A DNA stretch of 64,000 bases from NCBI GenBank assembly GCA_018340805.1, contig JACMZG010001911.1:58488403-58552402 (forward strand), read 5' to 3'. The DNA is from Microvelia longipes. Taxonomy: Eukaryota > Arthropoda > Insecta > Hemiptera > Veliidae. A program made the translations under genes and the position numbers. Shown here in pieces: positions 55,688-64,000 of this stretch; the first letter of the stretch is position 1, and each line of letters begins with the position of its first letter. Under the pieces are notes generated by a model, which saw only the letters and a program-made list of their open reading frames with translations, made no database searches and was not told the DNA's origin.

Positions 55688-56029
55688 GGTACTTTTATAG
55701 AAAAGGGACCTTCTCTATTCAAATTAAATTCTACTGTAACAAACTTAGAAGTGATAATCCCTTATTGGGGGGGGGGGGATTCATTTTTTCTATATCGTGC
55801 CCATTATGCGTCCATTTATAGAATACGGCTCCCTTCTATTTATATTAAAATAATATTGTCCCCACCCAAAACCCCAAATTTCACATTTTGTCCCGTTAGG
55901 GATTGAATATCCTTAGTTATTTATGTTAAATTCAGTTTTGATTGGTGGTTCCTTTTTTATAATGTCGCTCAATGGGAACTTTTATAGAATAAGGACCACC
56001 AAAAGGGGCCCCTTTTCTATAAAAGTGCC
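55688..56029 (-). mobile_element. hAT-like MITE, copy 2
   Basis: 342 bp, ends GGTACTTTTATAGAAAAGGG and CCCCTTTTCTATAAAAGTGCC, flanked by GAAATACC / GAAATACT (7 of 8 matching), consistent with an 8-bp target-site duplication. Its interior is the reverse complement of copy 1 at 6557-6897 (tgtcccgttagggattgaat). A run of ten G's marks one interior site. Confidence 0.88.
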
Positions 56030-56149
56030 GAAATACTCTGAAAGCTAAACTGAAAACCTGTCTATTTGACTCCCAATTTAACAGCCAACATATTGATTTA
56101 ATTACCTAATATTTGAGAAAATTTAAAGCATAGAATAAGATTTAAATAA

Positions 56150-57165
56150 TAAGAATAAGATTTATGTGCTTGGTTGTCAATATCTACTTTAAGAGGAACA
56201 TTTAAAACAAGGCATAAAATCATGGGCTCGCTTCGCTCGCCTTTTTGTCTATGTTTATCAGAACCTCATTTTATAGCATAGAGTAAAGACATAACATAAT
56301 ATTCTAGGGCTAGCTTCGCTCGCCTTTAGGTGCTTGTTTGGTACTAGGCAATTTTAAACTATAGAATCAAACTTTTACATAACATTCTAGGGCTCGCTTT
56401 GCTCGCCTATGTATATATTTGTTTGTCGATACCTAATTTTTGATCAAATTTAAAACATAGAATAAGATTTAAAGGCTCGCTTCAATCGCCATTATGTGCT
56501 TGGTTGTCAATAACAATTTTAAGAGGAACATTTAAAACAAGGCATAAAATTAAGGGCACGCTTCGCTCGCCTTTTGTCTATATTTATCAGAACCTCATTT
56601 TATAGCATAGAGTAAAGACATAACATAATATTCTAGGGCTTGCTTCGCTCGCCTTTAGGTTCTTGTTTGGTACTAGCCAATTTTAAACTATAAAATCAAA
56701 CTTTTACATAACATTCTTGGGCTTGCTTCGCTTGCTTATATAAGTTTGTTTGTCGATACCTAAATTTAGAAAAAAATTAAAGCATAAAATAAGATTCAAG
56801 GGCTCGCTTCGCTCGCCTTTATGTGTTTGCATATCAGTGCTTTCTTAAGAGTATATAATAAAAATAACCATACAATACTAGAGCTTGCTTTACTCGCCTT
56901 TATGTGCTTGATTGGTACTAGCCAATTATAAAGTAAAGAATCAAACTTTTACACAACAATCTAAGGCTCGCTCGCTCGCCCATATATGTTTGTTTGTCAA
57001 TGCCTAAATATATAGAAAAATTTAAAACATACAATAGAATACAAGGGCTCGCTTCGCTCGCCTATATGTCTTTGCATATCAGTACTTTTTTAAGAGTATA
57101 TAATTAAAATAACCATAATTACTAGGGCTCGCTTCGCTCGCCTCTTTGTGCTTGTTTGCCAAATG
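56150..57165 (+). repeat. about 80-bp tandem unit with CTCGCTTCGCTCG, right block (12 copies)
   Basis: Same unit and same orientation as 54250-55021. Higher-order similarity is visible: the series 'catgggctcg.., ..agtaaagacataacataatattctaggg.., ..tttggtactagccaatttt..' recurs at 56220, 56550 and in the left block at 54480, giving a block of about 330 bp. Confidence 0.9.
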
Positions 57166-58025
57166 TGCGATTTTGAAATTGCTAAAATTAACTTTTGAAA
57201 CTTTTTTTCCGAAGAATTTCTGGCCCGTAAAGGGCTTTTATTGGCTATTTTTCCCATATTTTTAAGGCTTTTCCTTATGCCTTAAAAGGGGGGGGGACAA
57301 GCATTTTTTAGTGGTTTTCGATATTTTTGGCGGGTGTAATATCCGCCATTTTGAAAAAGCGGTGCATATTTGTGTACTACCATCGATACCTACAATTTGA
57401 TACCCGCATGATTTTTTAAAAAAAAAAAAAAATTTTGCGCGTGCGCGTATGTGCGATTTTGAAATTGCTAAAATTAACTTTTGAAACTTGTTTTCCGAAG
57501 AATTTCTATAGCCCGTAAAGGGCTTTTATTGGCTATTTTTCCCATATTTTTAGGCTTCTCCTTATGGCTTAAAAGGGGGCGGGACAAGCTTTTTTTGGTG
57601 GTTTTCGATATTTTTGGCGGGTGTAATAGCCGCCATTTGAAAAAGCGGTGCATATTTTTGTGTACTACCCATCGATACCTACAATTTGATACCCCGCATG
57701 ATTTTTAAAAAAAAAAAAAATTTTGCGCGTGCGCGTATGTGCGATTTTGAAATTGCTAAAATTAACTTTTGAAACTTATTTTCCGAAGAATTTCTATAGC
57801 CCGTAAAGGGCTTTTATTGGCTATTTTTCCCATATTTTTAGGGCTTCTCCTTATGGCTTAAAAGGGGGCGGGACAAACTTTTGTTTGGTGGTTTTCGATA
57901 TTTTTGGCGGGTGTAATAGCCGCCATTTTGAAAAAGCGATGCATATTTGTGTACTACCCATCGATACCTACAATTTGATACCCCACATGATTTTTCAAAA
58001 AAAATATTTTTTTTGGCGAATGTGC
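57166..58025 (-). repeat. about 280-bp tandem unit, right block, inverted (3 copies)
   Basis: Reverse-complement of the left block: gcgcgtgcgcgtatgtgcg-attttgaaattgctaaaattaac, gccattttgaaaaagcg, catcgatacctacaatttgatac. Period is 287 (ttttgcgcgtgcgcg at about 57434 and 57721). ORFs at 57481-57708 and 57838-58029 are repeat translation. Confidence 0.9.
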
Positions 58026-58182
58026 GCATTCGCTTGTAAATCGACAGATGCGCGTGTGAGATAGTTGGCTATATTTTTCCTGTTTTGAATAAAATAGTTA
58101 CACATGTACCAAATTTCAACTTCCTAGCTATTGTAGTTCTAAGATGAGAAATCGGACAGACAGACGCTCGACAGAAAGTATA

Positions 58183-58211
58183 AGGGTTTCGAAGATTATC
58201 TTCGAAACCCT
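58183..58211. repeat. 14-bp perfect palindrome
   Basis: AGGGTTTCGAAGAT and ATCTTCGAAACCCT separated by one T, close to the right end of the composite insertion and preceded by cggacagacagacgctcgacag. Position and shape recall a sub-terminal hairpin. Confidence 0.85.
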
Positions 58212-58214
58212 AAC

Positions 58215-58400
58215 AAAAAGACGATAAGTTGACTTATCCCCTTTATACTCAGAAACCCAAATGCATACTTTTGCAAAAGGGTATAACTCGACTTATGTCT
58301 TTTGTATTTACAATTTTCACAACTTATTGAAATCCATATGGGATAACTTAACTTATACCCTTTATACTAAATGTTTCTGTCCGAAATGTAAGATAACTCC
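58215..58400. repeat. three degenerate about 60-bp units with ataagt..acttat
   Basis: gataagttgacttatcccctttatact, tataactcgacttatgtcttttgta and gataacttaacttatacccttta-tact, spaced about 60 bp. The complement (agtataaaggggataagt) also occurs at about 52469 and 53070, at the other end of the composite. Confidence 0.7.
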
Positions 58401-58418
58401 TTTGTTAATACAAAGGGG

Positions 58419-58749
58419 AGGTTAAATTCTAATTACAATTAATATTTGAAGAAATGCAGTGTTTTGCCTTAAATTATAACTTTAAAATTACAATTGCTTT
58501 TATTATATTTAAAAAATAGGTTAAATTACTAATTACAATTAATATTTTGAAGAAATGCAGTGTTTTGCCTTAAATATAACTTAAAATTACAATTGCTTTT
58601 ATTATATTAAAATAGGTTAAATTACTAATTAATTAATATTTTTGAAGAAAATGCAGTGTTTTGCCTTAAATATAACTTAAAATTACAATTGCTTTTATTA
58701 TATTTAAAAAAGGGTTAAATTACTAATTTTACAATTAATATTTTGAAGG
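58419..58749. repeat. 100-bp satellite array, right block (about 3.3 copies)
   Basis: Same unit, same orientation and in register with the left block (aggttaaattctaattacaattaat...). It ends at attttgaag, then unique ggggaaaaaacaagtatc. Confidence 0.95.
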
Positions 58750-59085
58750 GGAAAAAACAAGTATCATTTGCAAAAATGAACTAAGTTAAGTAGTGCAACG
58801 AAAAAAGTTTAATTAGCCGCTCGTTTTAAATAAATTTAAACAAACCTAGTGTTTAATTATTAGGTCTTAAACCACTATTGGATGAGGCAAAATGTATTTC
58901 TTACACATATTATTAACATTTTAAACTAAACTGTTCAAATATATGCAATAAAAACCAAAAATGTTGAGTACCGTAAATAGTTTGTTTACATTTACTAAGG
59001 TAAAACAAAATGGCCGCGGCCGTAGGGACATTTGAGCCAACTTCCTGGTGGACAAAATGTGATTTACATGCCAGGTCTGACAGAA

Positions 59086-59253
<168 letters not shown>

Positions 59254-59339
59254 ATTAGTTAAAGTAATATTGCTTTAACCTACGGTTTAAATGTGTGAAA
59301 ATAAAAATCTGAACACCAATGACTATTAATATAATGAAG

Positions 59340-59575
59340 TAGACAGTACAAAATTACAATAACTTGTATAATAGAATGTTTAAAATACCAAACACCGTTT
59401 CTTGTTCGAAAAGTCAACAACGATTGAGTTATAATAACCTTAACACTCTATAAGAAGAGATTCAAATAAGGTTACACAGAGCCCTCGAGAGCCATAAAAA
59501 GATGTTCAAGCTTAATATTAAGATGGGGTATGCCCCCTCCTATAATATATTTCTATGTAAATAAGTATGAACCTT
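59340..59575 (+). mobile_element. dispersed repeat family D, copy 3
   Basis: aaattacaataacttgtataatagaatgt...ataataaccttaacactc...gagattcaaataaggttacacagagccctcgagagccataaaaagatgtt...ggggtatgccccctcctataatatatttctatg. It follows a TA tract, like copy 2. Confidence 0.78.
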
Positions 59576-59579
59576 ATGT

Positions 59580-60195
59580 TCCTTATAAAACTATAAAAAA
59601 CTTCGTTCTTAAACCTCATAGCTTAATATTAAAACATATAATATGACGATAAACATTTTTATATTCCTTTCGTAGCATGGTCTTAAATAGTAAAACATAA
59701 ATAAACTAGTTAATGAGATAAACTCTCTTTGCCAAGACTCTCTAAAGTTAATAGAGAGCCTTAATCTCTATTAGAGTTTCTAAAGGTAATTCTTCAGGGA
59801 GTTGCTTTTATGCAGCATAGATCATTAAGGAAAATTTAATAAACTTTAAACCATAATTTAATTAACTAAGTTAAAAACATGGTGCTGTTTATTATTTTAA
59901 GTAGAATGTTAAATTGATTTAAAATCTATTTTCTTTGGCCAAAGCTGTTTTGTTTTTGTTGTCTTCAAAATTAAATGTCAATAAATGAATATGTAGGACT
60001 ATTTGACATAAACTCTCTCTAGCTCAGCTTTGTATGTGGGTGACTCTAAATAAAACTTAATTTAGTGTTCACTTGTTTATATTTAAGTAATCTCTTTCTG
60101 AATTAATTAATCCATTAATTTAAGAGTTAATATTTTGCCACATATTTTTCCTTCTTCTCCCTTGGGATATATTTAAATATTTTATCATTTTATTG
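59580..60195. other. intergenic, nothing recognised
   Basis: A+T-rich, no supported feature. Short self-similar phrases (taatagagagcc / taatctctattagag near 59750) only. Confidence 0.4.
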
Positions 60196-60204
60196 AGCCT
60201 GTAT

Positions 60205-60370
60205 AACGAATTCAAAATGGCGTTCGCAATGATTCTTGTTATAAACGTAGCAAGCGTGACGTCATATTGAGTAAGGTTAGTAGCATGGTTTCATTGGTTT
60301 AAGAGTTTTTCTAAACCCACGCATTTTAGAGGTTGTAAAGGTTAGTGACGTCACACTCCCACGTCCTGAA
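60205..60370. promoter_or_regulatory. segment with two CRE-type palindromes
   Basis: TGACGTCA at 60257-60264 and 60346-60353, with aaaatggcgttcgc at 60215, all in a locally GC-richer patch. It could be the ends of a small element (gcgtgacgtcat / gtgacgtcacac) or genuine sites; no neighbouring gene is visible. Confidence 0.35.
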
Positions 60371-60555
60371 AACAATTTTTTTTCTTCTTTCCAATCCCCG
60401 TCTTCCTACAGTTACCCATTAATAATAAGTTTGTCAACAATGTTTGTCTCTCATCTTTTTTTTATGAACTAAATGGGGTGAAGTTTTGTGTTATCACTTG
60501 GTGGGTTTTTCAATCTGCCTTAAATGGAAGACTGATAGTCTAATGTCTATCTGTG

Positions 60556-61110
60556 GACTTCTCTGAAGACTCCTGACTGATAGGCTTTATTTTGAGTCCT
60601 GACTGCTTATCTTCTGATCCTGACTGATAGGGAGTCCTGACTGATAGGCTTTATCTTCTGAGTCCTGACTGATAGGCTTTATCTTTTGAGTCCTGACTAT
60701 AGCTTTATTTCTGAGTCCTGACTGATAGTTTATCTTCTGCTGACTTATAGGCTTTATCTTCTGAGTTCTGACTGATAGGCTTTATCTTCTGAGTCCTGAC
60801 TAATAGGCTTTATCTGACTTGATAGTCTTATCTTCTGAGTCTTGACTAATAGGCTTTATCTTCTGAGTTCTGACTGATAGTCTTTATCTTCTGAGTCCTG
60901 ACTGATAGGCTTTATCTTCTGAGTCCTGACTGATAGGCTTTATCTTTTGAGTCTTGACTAATAGGCTTTATCTTCTGAGTTCTGACTGATAGGCTTTATC
61001 TTCTGAGTCTTGACTAATAGGCTTTATATTCTGAGTCCTGACTAATAGGCTTTATCTTCTGAGTTCTGACTGATAGGCTTTATCTTCTGAGTTCTGACTG
61101 ATATTCTTTA
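60556..61110. repeat. 28-bp minisatellite
   Basis: About 20 copies of ggctttatcttctgagtcct-gactgata, with variants (tcctgactgata, tcttgactaata, ttctgactgata) and partial-unit losses. It breaks directly into a family A head fragment (61120-61170, gacgaggatgtgcgtagcaaatccgg). Confidence 0.92.
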
Positions 61111-61323
61111 TATCCTTAGGACAAGAGAAGCTTGTCCAAACTGACGAGGATGTGCGTAGCAAATCCGGTAAAGTGGGGGAAGTCAATTTTGATGCTGCTG
61201 TGAATGTTATGACGTCGCATTTTTGTTTATGTACGACAAAACCCCTCGTCTCATATAATTTTTTTCTGTAATTTTTTTTTAAGTTTTAAACAATATGTTT
61301 TCTTTACAAAATATTCCAAAAAA

Positions 61324-62008
61324 AAAACGGGTACGGGGTACCTTAGAACTATTCCCCATCACATCAGATTCGCTTCCTCATTATATAGTATACGTCAAAT
61401 TTATACTGCAACACGTCTTCGGACTCGCTTCGTTTTTTCTCAGATAGAAATACATCCGTTTCATTCTCAGTGGTTACCCATATAGCTCTGACCACACTCA
61501 ATGCTGTTTAACTTTTATTATCCAACAACAAATGGATGGTCATGGTTTACACTTGTTACAAATTTCAACTCAATAGTATTATTTTCAAATTCGTTTAAAA
61601 CAAAGGAAATTCACTAAAACGTACTCAAGTCTTCTAAAAAAATCAACTAATGCTAATAATGAGCTAAAACTTGACACATATATTAGTCTTTTACATAGCT
61701 ACATGCGTGCTAAATCTCATCCGATCGCATAAAATTCCGTGTTTTATGATTTTGAAATTTGCGCTGAGTCATTATTTCAGGTTAATGACGTCATAAAAAA
61801 TATTTTCTGAATTCCACAATTACACCTATAGACTGATTTTTGTACAATGTTTCAACACTATAGCATAAATACACCAGGAGCTACGATGATAACAGACAAA
61901 CACACACACATACAGTCAGACAACTTTGTAAAAACGACTTAGGTGACATCCCGATTTCGGAAATTTTTACAAACACAATACTTTTCCTATATGCCTACGG
62001 TATAAATA
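61324..62008 (+). mobile_element. dispersed repeat family A, near-complete copy
   Basis: From gggtacggggtacctt to cctacggtataaata, with TGAGTCA (61765-61771) and TGACGTCA (61786-61793) intact, tgcgtgctaaatctcatccgatcgcat, and ccaggagctacgatgataacag. Confidence 0.85.
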
Positions 62009-62284
62009 TAAATATTTTGCTGTTGTGCAAATGAATATTACACCTGTTGCTCTGTAGATGAGTTTAATAAAGTTGTTTGCCTCTGCCGTGTTTGCCCTAA
62101 ATTCTCAAGGCTTACTCGTCCTTCACATTTATTATAATATTTGAAATAAAAATATCAGGCATTTGAAACCTGGAGAGCACAATAACAAACTGTCTTTATA
62201 AGAAAAATAAATTGTTAGTCTTGAAAATATGAAAATAAGTAAATTATATGGAAATATAACTTGAAAGAAAAAATAAGGTACAGA

Positions 62285-62650
62285 TATTCTTAAAAACTTT
62301 TTCTTACCTTATTTGAATCGCTGCGCTTATTTTCATCACTTTTTGCTCGCTTTGCTCGTCCTCAGAAAATAAAAATTACCAAATTTAAATTGCCGTACCT
62401 CTTCGACCTAGCTTTGCTCATCCTATTAAGCAGCTATTAAAAAATCGATAATAATCCTAGCGGTCATCTATTCACTTACTAGCTTCCCTGAATGCTGCTT
62501 AACTCTATTGATCTGATAAACCCCTGTATACCTAGCCGCACTAAAATCAATCGTTGTACACTTACTTATTACTCTTATTTATACACTCGTACTAAATTTT
62601 AACTCAATTAGGTTCTTTTTGGCCTTTTTCCTTATTACCTACATGCCATT
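62285..62650 (+). mobile_element. family A head, diverged
   Basis: ttgaatcgctgcgcttattttc...tgctcgctttgctcgtcctcag...gtacctcttcgacctagctttgctcatcct...cggtcatctattc...ctgcttaactctattgatctgata...ctcgtactaaattttaactcaatta. More diverged than its neighbour at 61.3 kb. Confidence 0.7.
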
Positions 62651-62817
62651 TGAAGTGATGATAATAATTTTCAAAATGTTGCCCACTTTTTGGTTTATAG
62701 GACTAATTAAAGCATAAAATAAGTTGCTCTGAGGAATTATTAGGAGTAGCACGCTTTATTAATTATGCGTGCTAAATTTCTACATTTCCAATGAGGTCTT
62801 GATTTCGATAACATTAT

Positions 62818-62818
62818 A

Positions 62819-62866
<48 letters not shown>

Positions 62867-62938
62867 ATTATATTATTATATAATATATAATATAATATAT
62901 ATATATATATATACAATATAATTACACACACATATTAT

Positions 62939-62983
<45 letters not shown>

Positions 62984-63140
62984 TATATGTATATATATAT
63001 ATATTATATATATTATATATATATTATATAATATATTATATTATATATATATTATATTATATTATATATATTATATTATATATATATATAATATATATTA
63101 TATATATATATAATAATATATTATATTATATATATACGGT
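62818..63140. repeat. long TA microsatellite
   Basis: More than 300 bases of (TA)n broken by TAATAT, TTATATTA and one acacacaca. Several ORFs on the minus strand are artefacts of it. Confidence 0.92.
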
Positions 63141-63855
63141 AACATCAACACAAATACATGTATAATGTGTTTATACATATACACAGTATATGTATTCATA
63201 TAGTAAGTAGAAAGAATATGTAGTATATGCAATATATATAACAAAATTATGTGCACCCACTGTATACGTATTAGCTTGTGGACAGTGGTGGCCGAGTTGG
63301 ACAACATTGTAAAATGTATTAAAAGACAGCAAGGTGTATAGTAGATTGCAATGAGTTAAACTGATAAAAGTTATTATCAATTATAGTTATCTTTTATAAT
63401 GAAATAGATTAAAAAGTTATAATCTAGTTGCAAGAAAATAGTTGTTGACAAAACACGATTTTTGACCCGGAATAAAATGAATCAATCATTTCTCAATACC
63501 TAACTGTTGATATTTATTAATTTAAACTCTGATGCTCGTTTAACAAATATCAATTAAAATTTATTGAAAAAATAAGAAAATATATACTCACACTCTTATA
63601 TACACATTAATATGAATATATACTTTTATCTTAATATGAATATATACATATTTGAAAAATAAATAGGTAAAAAATAAGCTACATTTAAAATGTTACACAT
63701 ATTTTTGAAAAGGTTAGTTTAATTTTATATTGTACTCGTAATGGTTAATAAAGAAATAAAAGTAGTAGCAATGTCACAATGACAACAAATTTAAATAATA
63801 ACTCTTAAATTAATATTAATTATTTTATCTGATACAATTTTAATGTTTTTTACAT
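63141..63855. other. intergenic, nothing recognised
   Basis: A+T-rich, with a short tacatatacacagtatatgta palindrome near 63175. No gene seen. Confidence 0.4.
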
Positions 63856-63857
63856 TA

Positions 63858-64000
63858 TATAAATAAATAAATAAATAAATCGTTTATTTACACAAAAACT
63901 ACAAATAAAAAGGTAAAAGTAAGTTACAAATAAAAAAAACAAATCAAAAATGGTAAAAAAATAACATGTAAAATACAAACATTCAAAAGATTCAAATTTT
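63858..64000. repeat. (TAAA)n run and A-rich end, possible LINE 3' terminus
   Basis: ataaataaataaataaataaatcg followed by tttatttacacaaaaactacaaataaaaagg. A tetranucleotide tail next to A-rich sequence resembles a LINE 3' end continuing beyond the window. Weak call. Confidence 0.35.

Larger units (their letters stand above)
52454..58418. mobile_element. 5.97-kb composite insertion inside the satellite
   Basis: The satellite stops at ..ttacaatt (52453) and resumes at aggttaaatt.. (58419). The sequence aggttaaatt-ctaattacaatt is present on both sides, so a target duplication of up to about 22 bp or in-register recombination is possible. Contents: 52.45-53.45 kb unique DNA with agtataaaggggataagt phrases; inverted about 280-bp units; direct about 80-bp arrays; TA tract; hAT-like MITE; mirror half; then a 14-bp hairpin and three ataagt..acttat units. 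No transposase is visible. Confidence 0.75.

Noticed and set aside
52454..58418. Helitron, suggested by the hairpin at 58183-58211 followed by CTAA
   Set aside because: The spacing from hairpin to CTRR is wrong, the sequence continues with related repeats for about 200 bp, and there is no TC 5' end or Rep/helicase fragment.

Overview
The window is A+T-rich, repeat-laden nuclear DNA from an animal, most likely an insect or other arthropod. The evidence is one multi-exon gene with GT-AG introns of kilobase size, encoding a fatty acyl-CoA reductase (FAR) of the kind that is highly expanded in insects, together with non-LTR, Ty3/gypsy-like and Penelope-like retroelement debris, many foldback/MITE-type elements, long (TA)n tracts and minisatellites. 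Nothing looks prokaryotic: there are no dense ORFs, operons or CRISPR. The species cannot be named from this sequence.

Layout. 1-2.1 kb: TA microsatellites and a minus-strand LINE 3' fragment. 2.1-15.7 kb: the FAR gene on +, entering the window already past its N-terminal NAD(P)-binding exons. Six exons have clean phases (2125-2380, 5473-5582, 8106-8298, 10579-10836, 13769-14026, 15590-15716). A seventh, between the first two (about 2636-2769), is recognisable but carries a frameshift and an in-frame stop. The introns hold repeats: dispersed family A, a foldback element split by a hAT-like MITE, a TCGA-rich palindrome, two minisatellites, and gypsy and LINE relics. 15.7-48.5 kb: no confident host gene. 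Repeats dominate: about fifteen copies of family A (up to about 0.7 kb without internal expansions, with a composite CRE + AP-1 motif), TIR elements carrying the first exon of a possible tyrosine-recombinase-like protein, a TIR element filled by a 62-bp minisatellite, foldback elements, and a Penelope-like palindrome with two facing hammerhead-like motifs. Near 46.6-47.1 kb a 24-bp-periodic cluster of forkhead-type motifs, a TATA box and a 61-codon ORF (signal peptide plus TM helix) form the only other gene candidate.

48.6-58.75 kb: a 100-bp satellite (about 38 copies, then about 3 more) interrupted by a 5.97-kb composite insertion with mirror architecture. An inverted pair of about 280-bp tandem units flanks two direct arrays of an about 80-bp unit containing CTCGCTTCGCTCG, with a second copy of the hAT-like MITE in the middle. 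58.75-64 kb: a TA cruciform, a copy of repeat family D, a 28-bp minisatellite, two more family A copies and a long TA tract.

The working gene content is therefore one lipid-metabolism enzyme gene (possibly a pseudogene in this assembly) inside a repeat nursery. FAR reduces fatty acyl-CoA to fatty alcohol for cuticular wax, tracheal lining or pheromone. The unusual content is in the repeats: nested insertions giving relative ages, minisatellites budding from specific positions of dispersed repeats, and regulatory or structural motifs (CRE/AP-1, GCGAAGC mini-hairpin, hammerhead core) carried by multiple copies.
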